Assembly (NCBI GenBank): GCA_038363005.1
Contig: JBBQBI010000023.1
Location: 1-64,000 of the forward strand
Direction: 5' to 3'
DNA: 64,000 bases
Source of the DNA: JAKOWB01 sp038363005
GTDB lineage: Bacteria > Pseudomonadota > Alphaproteobacteria > Kiloniellales > JACOMY01
Position numbers and translations under genes: made by a program. A model generated the notes under the pieces. It did not search any database, was not told the origin of the DNA, and was given only the letters and a program-made list of their open reading frames with translations. Below, in pieces: positions 15,726 through 24,495 of the stretch. Every line of letters begins with the position of its first letter. The stretch's first letter is position 1.

Positions 15726-18667
15726 GCCAGCCCCGGCGCCTGCCCAGCGGCGGCTTCATCGACCGCAGCAAGACGCTGTCCTTCACCTTCGAGGGGCGGC
15801 GCTATGAGGGGCACCCGGGCGACAGCGTCGCCTCCGCCCTGCTGGCCAACGGCGTGCGCCTGGTCGGTCGCAGCTTCAAGTACCACCGTCCGCGCGGCCT
15901 GCTGGCCGCCGGTGTGGAGGAGCCCAACGCCATTCTCGATCTGCAACTGGGCGCGCATCACGATCCCAACGCGCGCGCCACCATGGTGCCGCTGGTCGAG
16001 GGCCTTGAGCTCACCGCCGTCAACGCCTCGCCCAGCCTGCGTCGCGACAAGCGGGCGATCTTCGACCGCTTCGCGCGCTACCTGCCGGCCGGCTTCTACT
16101 ACAAGACCTTCATCCGGCCGAAGTGGGAGACCTTCGAGGGCACGATCCGCCAGGCCGCCGGCCTGGGCCGCAATTCGGCGACGTCGGATCGCCGATTCTA
16201 TGAACAGCAGGGCGCGCGCTGCGATCTGCTGGTGGTCGGCGCGGGCCCTGCCGGCATTGCAGCCGCCTTGGCGGGCGCGGCCAACGGCCAGAGCGTCTGG
16301 CTGGTGGAGCAGGAAGCGCTGCCCGGCGGACAGTTGCTGTGGCGCGACGAGCAGGTCGACGGCCAGCCCGGTCACGCCTGGGCCAAGGCCGCCATCGAGC
16401 GCCTGCGGGCGCTGCCGAACGTAAACGTAACGGTGAAGCTCGCCACCCAGGCGGCCGCCTACTACGACCACAACACCCTGGCGCTGACCGAGCGCCTGGC
16501 GGCGCCGGCGGTCGGCTGGGGGCCGGAGCGCCTCTGGCTGGTGCGCGCCGGCCGCGTGGTGCTGGCCACCGGCGCGCTGGAGCGGCCCATCGCCTTCCCC
16601 GACAACGATCGTCCCGGCGTCATGCTGGCGGCGGCGGCGGCGACCTATCTCGGCCGTTGGGGCGTGCTGCCGGGCAAGCACATCGTCCTGCTGACCAACA
16701 ACGACGACGGCTATGCCAGCGCCCTGCTGCTGCATCGCGCCGGCGCGCAGGTCGGCATTGTCGACGTGCGCCCGCAAGTCGACGGCGCGCTGATCAAGGC
16801 TGCCGCCGTGGCCGGTATCGACGTACTGCCGGGCCGCGCGCTGCTGGGCGTCGAGGGCGAGTTCTCCGTAACCGGTGTGCGCATCGGCGCCGCCGACACC
16901 AGCGATGCCAAGGAGAAGGGGCAGGGCTTCGCCTGTGACCTGGTGGCGGTGAGCGGCGGCTGGTCGCCGGCGGCGCATCTCTTCAGCCAGTCCGGCGGCA
17001 AGCTGGCCTGGGATGCCGAGCTTGCCTGCTTCCGCCCCGCCCGCTCGGCGCAGGAGGAGGTCAGCGTCGGCGCGGCCAACGGCGCCTTCACCCTGGCCGC
17101 CGCGCTGGTCGAGGGCCACGCGGCCGGCGGTGGCGAAGGTCCGGCGCCAGTGGCCAGCCAGGCCGATCCGACGTACCGCGCCGCGCCCTATTGGCGCCTG
17201 CCGGTGCGCGGCGTACGGCAGTGGATCGACTTCCAGCATGACGTGACCACCAAGGATGTCGAGCTGGCGGCGCGCGAAAGCTATGTCTCGGTCGAGCACC
17301 TGAAGCGCTACACCACGCTGGGCATGGCCACCGACCAAGGCAAGACGGCCAACGTCGTCGGCCTGGGCGTGATGGGCGAGGAGACCGGCCGCACCCCGGG
17401 TGAGGTCGGCACCACCACATTCCGGCCGCCCTATACGCCGCTGACGCTGGGCGCCATCGCCGGCCTCAACCGCGACAGCCGGCTGCAGACCCGCCGCTAC
17501 CTGCCGCTGCACACGGCGCACCTGGCGGCCGGCGCCGCCTGCCGCGACTATGGCCTGTGGTATCGCCCCGGCTGCTACCCCTTGGCCGGCGAGAGCGAGG
17601 CCGAAGCAATCCAGCGCGAGGTCCTGGCGGTGCGCCGCAACGTGGGGCTGATGGACGGCTCCTCGCTCGGCAAGATCGAGGTCACCGGGCCGGACGCGGC
17701 GGAGTTCGTCAATCGCCTGTACTACAACGAGCTGAAGACCCTGAAGCCCGGCCGCCTGCGCTACTGCCTGCTGCTGGCCGAGAAGGGTACGGTGTTCGAC
17801 GACGGCGTGGTGGCGCGCATGGCACCCGACCGCTACCTGCTCTCGCCGTCCTCCAGCCACACCGATGGCGTGATGGCGATGCTGGAGGAATGGCACGAGG
17901 GCGAGTGGCCGGACCTCAAGGTCTATTTTCACAATGTCACGCAGGCCTGGGCGACGCTCGCCGTGTCCGGTCCGCGTGCCCGCGAGGTCATGGCGAAGCT
18001 GTCGACCGACATCGACCTGTCCGACGCCGCACTGCCGCACATGGCCCTGGCGGATGGCCGGGTCGAGGGCGTGGCGGCGCGCATCGCCCGCGTCTCCTTC
18101 ACCGGCGAGCGTTCCTACGAGATCTCCGTGCCGACCAGCCACGGCGCGGCGCTGTGGGATCACCTGCTGGCTCTCGGTCGCTTCGCCTCGATCACGCCCT
18201 ACGGCATTGAGTCGCTGATGACCCTGCGCACCGAGAAGGGCTACATCCTGATCGGCCGCGACACCGATGGCGTCACCCTGCCGCAGGACCTGGGCGTCAC
18301 TGGTCCGCTGCGCAACAAGACCATCGACTACGTCGGCCGCCGCTCGCTGTTCACGCCGGAGGCGCGGCGTGACGACCGCAAGCAGTTGATCGGCCTGGCG
18401 GCGGAGGACGCTGCGTCACCGCTGCCGAACGGCGCGCATCTGGTCGAGCGCGGCCCGCACAACCGGCTGCGTTCGCTGGGCTTCGTCACTTCCAGCTTTG
18501 CTTCGCCGACGCTGGGTCGGCCGGTGGCGTTGGCGCTGGTCGAGCGTGGCCGCGCGCTGGTCGAGGCCCATGCGCGGCTGGAGCTCTACCACCTGGGACA
18601 GCGGCGCTTCGCACGGGCCGTCGAGCCCTGCTTCTACGATCCCAAGGGAGTGCGGCTGAATGCCTGA
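15722..18667 (+). CDS. soxA: Sarcosine oxidase subunit alpha
   Basis: This 981-residue subunit starts at the ATGA overlap with soxD, not at in-frame upstream codons inside soxD. Residues 20-80 are the N-terminal domain (DSVASALLANG, SFKYHRPRG). A dinucleotide-binding domain begins at GAGPAG (173-178), and ATGALERPIAFPDNDRPGV and VSGGWSPAAHLF are typical of the NAD-binding flavoprotein part. The last 390 residues are a glycine-cleavage T-protein-like domain that binds tetrahydrofolate (FVNRLYYNELKTLKPGR, FTGERSYEISVP, EKGYILIGRDTDG). Together these couple sarcosine demethylation to methylene-tetrahydrofolate formation. The stop overlaps soxG by eight bases. Confidence 0.95.
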   Translation: MSQPRRLPSGGFIDRSKTLSFTFEGRRYEGHPGDSVASALLANGVRLVGRSFKYHRPRGLLAAGVEEPNAILDLQLGAHHDPNARATMVPLVEGLELTAVNASPSLRRDKRAIFDRFARYLPAGFYYKTFIRPKWETFEGTIRQAAGLGRNSATSDRRFYEQQGARCDLLVVGAGPAGIAAALAGAANGQSVWLVEQEALPGGQLLWRDEQVDGQPGHAWAKAAIERLRALPNVNVTVKLATQAAAYYDHNTLALTERLAAPAVGWGPERLWLVRAGRVVLATGALERPIAFPDNDRPGVMLAAAAATYLGRWGVLPGKHIVLLTNNDDGYASALLLHRAGAQVGIVDVRPQVDGALIKAAAVAGIDVLPGRALLGVEGEFSVTGVRIGAADTSDAKEKGQGFACDLVAVSGGWSPAAHLFSQSGGKLAWDAELACFRPARSAQEEVSVGAANGAFTLAAALVEGHAAGGGEGPAPVASQADPTYRAAPYWRLPVRGVRQWIDFQHDVTTKDVELAARESYVSVEHLKRYTTLGMATDQGKTANVVGLGVMGEETGRTPGEVGTTTFRPPYTPLTLGAIAGLNRDSRLQTRRYLPLHTAHLAAGAACRDYGLWYRPGCYPLAGESEAEAIQREVLAVRRNVGLMDGSSLGKIEVTGPDAAEFVNRLYYNELKTLKPGRLRYCLLLAEKGTVFDDGVVARMAPDRYLLSPSSSHTDGVMAMLEEWHEGEWPDLKVYFHNVTQAWATLAVSGPRAREVMAKLSTDIDLSDAALPHMALADGRVEGVAARIARVSFTGERSYEISVPTSHGAALWDHLLALGRFASITPYGIESLMTLRTEKGYILIGRDTDGVTLPQDLGVTGPLRNKTIDYVGRRSLFTPEARRDDRKQLIGLAAEDAASPLPNGAHLVERGPHNRLRSLGFVTSSFASPTLGRPVALALVERGRALVEAHARLELYHLGQRRFARAVEPCFYDPKGVRLNA

Positions 18668-19220
18668 ACTTGCCGCCCGCGGCTTTGCCGCCGACCTGCC
18701 GCCGGCGATCACGCCAACCAGCGTCAGGCTGCGCGCCCTGACGCCCAGCGCACAGCTCTGGCTGTCTGGCGATCCGACCGACGCCGGCTTCGTCGCTGGT
18801 GTAGACCGGGTGCTGGGTGCCTTGCCGCCGGTCGGCGAGACCGCCGGCCAGGACCCTCTGCTGCTCTGGCAGGCGCCGGACCGCTGGCTGGTGGTGAGCG
18901 AAACGCGCCGCGGCGGTGAGCTGGCTGCGACACTGCGGCAGGCGCTGACCGGCGTACATGCGGCGGTCAGCGACACCACCGACGGCCAGGCGCTGTTCGA
19001 GATCGCCGGGCCGGATGCGCGGCGCCTGTTGGGGCAAGGCAGCACCTTCGACCTGGACCCGCTGCGCTTCGGACCGGGTCGCGGCGCGGTGACTCTCTTC
19101 GCCGGGCTGCGCGTGTCGCTCTATTGCCTGGAACCGGACCGCCTGCGCCTGCATGGCGAGGTCGCCAGCGCGCGCTTCCTGTGGGATTGGTTGACGACGG
19201 CGGCCTCGGCCTACGCCTGA
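18660..19220 (+). CDS. soxG: Sarcosine oxidase subunit gamma
   Basis: This 186-residue small subunit is related to the T-protein fold and packs against alpha. Recognisable parts are LLWQAPDRWLVVSE, a conserved tryptophan-containing strand, and VSDTTDGQALFEIAGPDAR followed by LLGQGSTFDLDP, which corresponds to the folate-domain start. The ATG at 18660 lies within the end of soxA, so it is translationally coupled. Gamma is the least conserved subunit of the complex, and position in the operon is the strongest support. The complete soxBDAG set suggests growth on sarcosine, glycine betaine or creatine breakdown products. Confidence 0.9.
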   Translation: MPELAARGFAADLPPAITPTSVRLRALTPSAQLWLSGDPTDAGFVAGVDRVLGALPPVGETAGQDPLLLWQAPDRWLVVSETRRGGELAATLRQALTGVHAAVSDTTDGQALFEIAGPDARRLLGQGSTFDLDPLRFGPGRGAVTLFAGLRVSLYCLEPDRLRLHGEVASARFLWDWLTTAASAYA

Positions 19221-19310
19221 ACCATTCGCCTGTCCGTCGGACCGCGCCTGCCACGGGGCACGGGTACCGAACCCTTGGCGCGCGGCGCCGGCCGGGGCAG
19301 GATCGCGGCC

Positions 19311-20636
19311 ATGAGACCGGATGAAGACACGCTCTATCGCCGCCTGGCGGGCGATCCGCCGCCGGCCGCGCCCCTGGCCGGCACAATCGACTGCGAAACC
19401 CTGGTCATCGGCGGTGGCCTTGCCGGCCTGACCACCGCGGTGTCGCTGGCCGAGGCCGGGCGGGACGTGGCGCTGCTGGAAGCGCGGCGCGTCGGCTTCG
19501 GCGCCTCGGGCCGCAACGGTGGCATCCTGGGCTACGGCTTCCCGATGGAATGGGACGAGCTCGCGCAGCGCCTGGGCGAGGCCGAGACGCAGGCCTTCCT
19601 GCGCCTCGGCCGTGCCGGCCAGGCCTGGGTCAAGGACGCGATCCGCCGCCATGCCATCGACTGCGGCCCGCATCCCGATGGCTATTTCTGTGGCGCCTGG
19701 CATGACCGGCCGCAGGCGGGGCGGGACTATGTCGCGCGGCAGAACGAGCGTTTCGGCCTCGACCTGCGGTGGGTGGAGGCCGAGGCCATGGAGGGCCTGG
19801 TGTCCTCGCCGCGCTATCACGGTGGCTTCCTCGACCCGTCGGTCAGCCAGCTGCAGCCGCTGCTCTACTGTCGCGGCCTGGCGCGCGCGCTGGTGACCCA
19901 GGGCGGCCGGCTGTTCGAGGAGAGCCCGGCCTTGGCGCTGGAGCGGCAGGGCGCGGCCTGGCGCGTGCGCACCGCCGGCGGCAGCGTCACGGCGCGCAAC
20001 CTGGTGCTCTGCGGTGGCGGCTACCTGGGCAAGCTGCATCCGGCGCTGGGTCGCGCCTGTATCGGTGTCGCCACGCACATCGCCGGCAGCAAGCCGCTGG
20101 GGGCCGAGCGCCTGGCGCGGGTGATGCGCCGGCCGCTGGCCTTGAGTGACGATCGCCGGGCCGGCGCCTACTACCGGCCGCTGGCCGACACGCGGCTGGT
20201 CTGGGGCGGCCGCCTGACCATGCCGTGGGAACGCGGCAGCGGCGGCACCGCGGAGACCATCCGTCGCTGGATCGAGTATACCTACCCGGCGCTGGGCCCG
20301 GTGGAGATGGAGGTCGGCTGGCACGGCCTCATGTCCTTCGGCCGCTCGCGCATGGTGCAGCTCGGCCAGCTGCCGGACGGTGCCTGGTTCGCCTTCGGCT
20401 TCGGCGGCAGCGGCCTGGCCTCGACCGCGGTGGCGGGGCGCCTGCTGGCGGCTGGCATCACCGGGCAGGATGACGAGTACCGTCGTTTCGCCACCTTCGG
20501 CTTGGGCTGGATGGGCGGTCCGCTGGGCAACCTGGCGGCGCGGATGGTCTATAGTGGCTATCGCCTGTCCGACTGGGCGACGGACCGACAGCAGGCTGTG
20601 AAGCGCATCACAGCGCGGCGCCGGCCGGCAGCCTAG
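19311..20636 (+). CDS. FAD-dependent amine/amino-acid oxidase (DAO/PuuB-like)
   Basis: This is a 441-residue flavoprotein. The nucleotide fold TLVIGGGLAGLTTAVSLA is followed by ARRVGFGASGRNGGIL, the loop shared by gamma-glutamylputrescine oxidase (PuuB) and related D-amino-acid-oxidase-fold enzymes. The C-terminal WFAFGFGGSGLASTAVAG closes the FAD site. The start at 19311 is the first ATG with sensible N-terminal context (MRPDEDTLYRRLAGD). It lies 90 bases downstream of soxG on the same strand and may share its transcript. The substrate could be a secondary amine, polyamine conjugate or N-methylated amino acid. Proximity to sox and to pot transport genes fits an amine but does not prove it. 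Confidence 0.85.
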   Translation: MRPDEDTLYRRLAGDPPPAAPLAGTIDCETLVIGGGLAGLTTAVSLAEAGRDVALLEARRVGFGASGRNGGILGYGFPMEWDELAQRLGEAETQAFLRLGRAGQAWVKDAIRRHAIDCGPHPDGYFCGAWHDRPQAGRDYVARQNERFGLDLRWVEAEAMEGLVSSPRYHGGFLDPSVSQLQPLLYCRGLARALVTQGGRLFEESPALALERQGAAWRVRTAGGSVTARNLVLCGGGYLGKLHPALGRACIGVATHIAGSKPLGAERLARVMRRPLALSDDRRAGAYYRPLADTRLVWGGRLTMPWERGSGGTAETIRRWIEYTYPALGPVEMEVGWHGLMSFGRSRMVQLGQLPDGAWFAFGFGGSGLASTAVAGRLLAAGITGQDDEYRRFATFGLGWMGGPLGNLAARMVYSGYRLSDWATDRQQAVKRITARRRPAA

Positions 20637-20694
20637 AAAGCTTTGGACACCGTGCGCGACCATCGCCGTCGCGCAGTCAACGAGGAGAGTGAGG

Positions 20695-22026
20695 ATGACC
20701 ACCCAGGATTTGCGCGGTCTGGCCATCACGGGCGCCGACGACAGCGCCGCCGCTGCCTTCGAGGCCGCGCTGGCCGCCTTCCAGTGCTATGTCGGCGATC
20801 CTGTCGCCGCCGTCGAGGCCGCGCTGGCGGCCCGGCCGGACTTCGCGATGGCGCATATCCTGAAGGCCTATCTCTTCCTGTCCGGCACCGAGGCGCCCGG
20901 CATCCCGGTCGCCAGGGACTGCCTGGCGGCGGCCGCCAAGGGCCAGCCGAATGACCGCGAGCGGCAGCACCTGGCAGCCGTCGAGGCACTGATCGAGGGC
21001 CGCTGGGACGATGCTGTCGAGCGGCTGGAAGCCCTGCTGATCGACTATCCGCGCGATATCCTGGCGCTGCAGATCGCCCACCTCTTCGACTTCTTCCGCG
21101 GCGACGCGCGCAACCTGCGTGACCGCGTGGTGCGGCGCCTGCACGCCTGGACCCCGGCGGACCCGAACTGGCATGCCCTGCTGTCGATGCAGGCCTTCGG
21201 CAACGAGGAGATGGGCGACTATGCCCGCGCCCAGGCGCTGGGCGAGGAATCGGTGGCGCTGCAGCCGCGTGACGGCTGGGGCTGGCACGCCGTGGCGCAC
21301 GTGCACGAGATGCGCAACGACCCGGCCGCCGGTATCACCTGGCTGGAACCCAACAGCGAGCACTGGGGTCCGGACTCGCTGTTCGACGTGCACAACTGGT
21401 GGCATCTGGCGCTGTTCCACCTGGAGCTCGACCGCGGCGACGAGGTGCTAAAGCTCTATGACACGCAGATCCGCGTCGAGCGCTCGTCCGTGGTGCTCGA
21501 CATGGTCGACGCCAGTGCCTTGCTGTGGCGCCTCAGGCTGCGCGGGCTCGATGCCGGCCAGGCGCGCTGGGATGAAATCGCCAAGGCCTGGGAGCCGCTG
21601 GTCGAGGACGGCAACTACTGCTTCAACGACGACCATGCGCTGATGGCCTTCATCGGCGCCGGGCGGCAGGACCTGGTACAGCGCCAGCTCGCCACGCTGG
21701 CGCGCAGCGCCGGGGGTGGCGGCAGCAACCAGGCCATGGCGCGACAGATCGGCCTGCCGGTGGGCGAGGCGCTGGTGGCCTTCGAACGCGGCGACTTTGC
21801 CGCCGCCTGCGAGCGGCTGCAGCGGGTGCGCGCGCTGTCCAACCGCATGGGCGGCAGCCACGCGCAGCGCGATGTCTTGGACCTGACCCTGATCGAAGCC
21901 GCCAAGCGCGGCGGCAATGCCAAGCTGCTGGCGGCCCTGTCGACCGAGCGGGTGGCCAACCGCCCCCGCTCGCCGCTGGCGCGCCGCTATCGCGACGCCG
22001 TCACCACTCTGCCGCAGGTGGCCTGA
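20695..22026 (+). CDS. TTC38-like tetratricopeptide repeat protein
   Basis: This 443-residue soluble, helical protein starts at an ATG preceded by GAGGAGAG. Central motifs GWGWHAVAHVHEMRN, HWGPDSLFDVHNWWHLAL and FHLELDRGDEVLKLYD are diagnostic of the TTC38-type TPR family. That family occurs in bacteria and animals and has no firm biochemical function. No catalytic residues or signal peptide are seen. It follows the FAD oxidoreductase by 58 bases on the same strand. Because this family often lies near amine and amino-acid catabolic genes, a scaffolding or accessory role is possible but speculative. A strong hairpin lies about 36 bases downstream. Confidence 0.85.
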   Translation: MTTQDLRGLAITGADDSAAAAFEAALAAFQCYVGDPVAAVEAALAARPDFAMAHILKAYLFLSGTEAPGIPVARDCLAAAAKGQPNDRERQHLAAVEALIEGRWDDAVERLEALLIDYPRDILALQIAHLFDFFRGDARNLRDRVVRRLHAWTPADPNWHALLSMQAFGNEEMGDYARAQALGEESVALQPRDGWGWHAVAHVHEMRNDPAAGITWLEPNSEHWGPDSLFDVHNWWHLALFHLELDRGDEVLKLYDTQIRVERSSVVLDMVDASALLWRLRLRGLDAGQARWDEIAKAWEPLVEDGNYCFNDDHALMAFIGAGRQDLVQRQLATLARSAGGGGSNQAMARQIGLPVGEALVAFERGDFAAACERLQRVRALSNRMGGSHAQRDVLDLTLIEAAKRGGNAKLLAALSTERVANRPRSPLARRYRDAVTTLPQVA

Positions 22027-22388
22027 AGCCATTCCCCCTCCGGAAAGGGCCACGCGCCAGCCGCCCGGCTTCGGGAACCACCCGGAGCCGGGCGCGAGTC
22101 CTGGCGACTAGGCGCGGACATATGACCCGCGAAGGACCCGATCCCGACATCGGCCGCCGTCAGAGTTGATGCAAGCGAGGCTTATTGGAACCGTTCGGCA
22201 GTGACCGCGTTTGACATTCAACGGGCGCTTAAGAGTAGCCGCTTCAGCGTTCATCCCGGCTGAGGTTGTCAATAAGCGGGCGCTACGCGCGATGACATTC
22301 AGCACAGAATCGACACCTACGCTCGAGCGAGACTGGCGGGAACACGTCTGCTTCTGCTGGCATCGCCGCACTCTGGAGGAGATAAGCA
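22027..22388. other. 362-base intergenic region of lower GC content
   Basis: Nothing that I recognise is encoded here. The first quarter holds a hairpin just after the TPR gene. The remainder, from about 22115, is visibly richer in A and T than both flanks apart from the following cupin gene. Short open frames on either strand are low-complexity and lack good ribosome sites, so I do not call them. The right end contains CTGGAGGAGAT, which is the ribosome site for the cupin gene. The region could be a remnant of transferred DNA together with the cupin gene. Confidence 0.5.
22063..22093 (+). terminator. Hairpin downstream of the TPR gene, possible terminator
   Basis: GCCCGGCT (22063-22070) pairs with AGCCGGGC (22086-22093). 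Inside it a further CGGG/CCCG stem closes on a five-base loop, giving a near-continuous stem of about 13 pairs with one T-G wobble. No run of T follows, so it may act as a weak or Rho-assisted terminator or only stabilise the transcript end. Confidence 0.4.
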
Positions 22389-22868
22389 ATGGACAGCGCC
22401 GCAGACCTCATCAAAGACATTGGCCCAAAGCCGCAGTCCTTCGACATTGAAAGCGCTACGAAGGAAAACACCAACTATCGTTCGGTCGCGTGGAGCGGGC
22501 GCTATTTGCAAGTGACGCTGATGTCGATCCCCGTCGGCGGCGACATTGGCCTTGAAGCGCATCCGGAGACCGATCAGTTCCTGCGCCTCGATGCTGGCAG
22601 CGGTCGCGTGCAGATGGGGGCCGCGAAGGACAAACTGACATTTGATGAGAAAATTTCAGACGGTTGGTGCGTCCTCGTCCCCGCGGGGACCTGGCACAAC
22701 ATCACCAACATCGGGGCGAAACCGATGCAGGTCTATGCGATCTACGCGCCCGCCCACCACACGCCCGGCAAGGTGCAGGCGACGGCGGCCGTAGCCGAAG
22801 CCGACAAGGGCGACAAGCCGGCGGCTTGGTCAGTGCAGCCCAAAGCTGTGCCCGACAAACACGGGTAA
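22389..22868 (+). CDS. Cupin domain protein
   Basis: This 159-residue protein has a single cupin barrel. Metal-site motif 1 is present as GLEAHPETDQFLRLDAG with His58, and motif 2 as VLVPAGTWHNITN with His103. A lysine- and alanine-rich tail (about 128-159) extends beyond the barrel. The ribosome site GGAGGAGAT is strong. Family members with this HPETDQ pattern are small oxygenase- or sensor-like proteins of unknown function. The base composition of the gene and of its upstream region is lower in GC than the neighbours, suggesting later acquisition. Its stop lies seven bases from the stop of the convergent Crp/Fnr gene. Confidence 0.85.
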   Translation: MDSAADLIKDIGPKPQSFDIESATKENTNYRSVAWSGRYLQVTLMSIPVGGDIGLEAHPETDQFLRLDAGSGRVQMGAAKDKLTFDEKISDGWCVLVPAGTWHNITNIGAKPMQVYAIYAPAHHTPGKVQATAAVAEADKGDKPAAWSVQPKAVPDKHG

Positions 22869-22875
22869 TCGCGGC

Positions 22876-23601
22876 CTAGTCCTTTGGCCGCGCCTTGGCC
22901 TGCAATCCTGGCAGGTCGCGCACCGTCATCCTGCCGCCGGCCTGGGCCACCAGGCCTTCGCGCTCGAAGACCTTGAGCTGCTTGTTCACCGCCTCGCGGG
23001 TGACGCCCAGCAGCTGCGCCAGGGCCCCCTGCGACAGCTTGGCATCGATCAGCGTGCCGGTCGGCGTCTCCTGGCCATGCGCCACGGCCAGCGCCTCCAG
23101 GGTCTTGGCCAGGCGCGCGCCGAGGTCGAGGAAGGCGGAATCGCGGATGCGGTCGGTGTTGCCGCGCAGCCGCTCGCACAGCAGTTCGATCAGGTGCCGG
23201 GCCAGCCGCGGCTCGGTCTCCAGCAGCGCCAGGAAGTCCCGCCGCAGGATCACCACCAGCTCGCTGTTGGCGATGGCCGTGGCGCTGGCGCTGCGCGGCA
23301 GGCCGTCGAGCAGCGCGATCTCGCCGAAGAAGTCGCCGGCCTCCATCAGGTTGAGCGTCAGTTCCTTGCCATCGGGACCGGGTATCCAGATGCGCACCAG
23401 GCCGCCGATGACGCCATAGAGGGCATCGGCCTCGTCGTCCTGCCAGAACAGCGTCTCGCCCGCCGCCAGGCTGCGGCTCTGCGCCAGCCCGGTGACCCGC
23501 GTCAGCACCTCGTCGGCTAGCGAGCGGAACAGGAAGGAGCGCCGCAGCAGGTGGCTGCGGTCCTGTCCGCTCAGCGACTCCGGGGGCAAAGGGGCGGGCA
23601 A
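22876..23601 (-). CDS. Crp/Fnr-family transcriptional regulator
   Basis: This 241-residue protein has an N-terminal cyclic-nucleotide-binding barrel. The phosphate cassette is recognisable as FGEIALLDGLPRSASATA, which keeps the Glu and Arg that contact cyclic nucleotide in CRP. The C-terminal winged helix reads LSQGALAQLLGVTREAVNKQ, a DNA-recognition helix of the Crp type. No cysteine cluster of the FNR type is present. The start is TTG at 23601 with AGGAGAG seven bases upstream. It is divergent from a FecR protein and a CHASE2 cyclase 136 bases away, so the cyclase product is a likely ligand. Confidence 0.88.
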   Translation of the reverse strand: MPAPLPPESLSGQDRSHLLRRSFLFRSLADEVLTRVTGLAQSRSLAAGETLFWQDDEADALYGVIGGLVRIWIPGPDGKELTLNLMEAGDFFGEIALLDGLPRSASATAIANSELVVILRRDFLALLETEPRLARHLIELLCERLRGNTDRIRDSAFLDLGARLAKTLEALAVAHGQETPTGTLIDAKLSQGALAQLLGVTREAVNKQLKVFEREGLVAQAGGRMTVRDLPGLQAKARPKD

Positions 23602-23737
23602 AGCGGTGCTCTCCTGGCTCTCGCGATGGTGATCGGCTTCACAGAATAGTCGCCACGGTCCTGCCAGTCATGGTCGGCAGGATGCCTTGAGCTTGCCAAA
23701 GACGCGGACTAGCTTGCCCGCAGGAAGGGAATTTCCC

Positions 23738-24478
23738 ATGCCGCTGCTTGTCGATCGACGCACCTGGTTGGCGCTGGCCGGCGTTGCCGGACTGGCGAGC
23801 GCGCTGCCGCGCCGGGCCGTGGCGGACCTGGAGGTCGGGCGTGTCGCCGTGCTGCTGGGCGATGCGGTGCGCCATGCCGCCAGCGGGCCGCTGCGCCTGG
23901 AAGCTGGCGCCGCGGTGGCCGAGGGCGACGAGGTGGAAACCGGGCGCGACAGCCGCCTGGAGCTCGCCTTCATCGACGGCTCCAGCCTGACGCTGGGACC
24001 AGAGAGCCGCGCGGTGATACAGGCTTACCGGCCGAGCGGCGATGCCGCCCAGGCGGTGATCCTGCTGGTCGCCGGCATCCTCAAGGCGGTGGTTGGCAAG
24101 GGCGTGGTCTGGCAGTCGTTCCAGGTTGAGACGGAAACCGCCATTGCCTCGGTGCGCGGCACGCAGTGGATCATGGAGCAGACCGCCGAGGGCAGCGCGG
24201 TCTTCGTGCTGGAGGGGTTGGTCGCGGTAACCCCACGCTCGCTGCCGTCGTCCGGCAAGGCGACCGAGGAGGCACCGGCCCAGTCGAGCGACGGATCGCC
24301 GGCCAGCGAACCCTCACCCAGCGAGCCTTCAGCCAGCGGGCCTGCGGCCAGCCCTGGCCCGTTGGTGCTGGCGCCCGGCGAGGGCACCGACGTCCTGCCC
24401 GGCACGCTGCCGACCCCGCCGAAGGCCTGGGGCGAGGCCCGGCGCGAGGCCGCGCTGGCCCGCGTCGCCTTTCCCTGA
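23738..24478 (+). CDS. Exported FecR-domain protein
   Basis: This is a 246-residue protein. Its N terminus DRRTWLALAGVAGLAS is a likely Tat-type signal peptide (paired arginines, then a hydrophobic core) with cleavage near AVA (about 27-29). Residues 32-160 form the FecR domain: VGRVAVLLGDA, EGDEVETGRDSRLELAFIDG and SLTLGPESRAVI. SVRGTQW, seen in FecR-like proteins next to cyclases, follows. A Ser/Pro-rich linker (about 175-215) precedes the end. FecR domains sense or relay signals across the envelope. It starts after AGGAAGGGA and ends 17 bases before the cyclase gene, with which it must form an operon. Confidence 0.86.
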   Translation: MPLLVDRRTWLALAGVAGLASALPRRAVADLEVGRVAVLLGDAVRHAASGPLRLEAGAAVAEGDEVETGRDSRLELAFIDGSSLTLGPESRAVIQAYRPSGDAAQAVILLVAGILKAVVGKGVVWQSFQVETETAIASVRGTQWIMEQTAEGSAVFVLEGLVAVTPRSLPSSGKATEEAPAQSSDGSPASEPSPSEPSASGPAASPGPLVLAPGEGTDVLPGTLPTPPKAWGEARREAALARVAFP

Positions 24479-24495
24479 ACAGCGCGAGAAGGACC

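Noticed and set aside
15569..18163. 864-residue open frame on the minus strand inside soxA
   Set aside because: It is the antisense shadow of a GC-rich coding region. It is rich in Gln/Ala/Arg, has no domain, and the plus strand encodes a complete sarcosine oxidase alpha subunit.
18486..20729. 747-residue minus-strand open frame across soxG and the FAD oxidoreductase
   Set aside because: It spans the boundaries of two convincing plus-strand genes and has low-complexity composition, so it is a GC-driven artefact.
22108..22389. Short minus-strand open frame upstream of the cupin gene
   Set aside because: Serine/arginine/cysteine-rich, no ribosome site, no similarity I recognise, and it ends at the cupin start.
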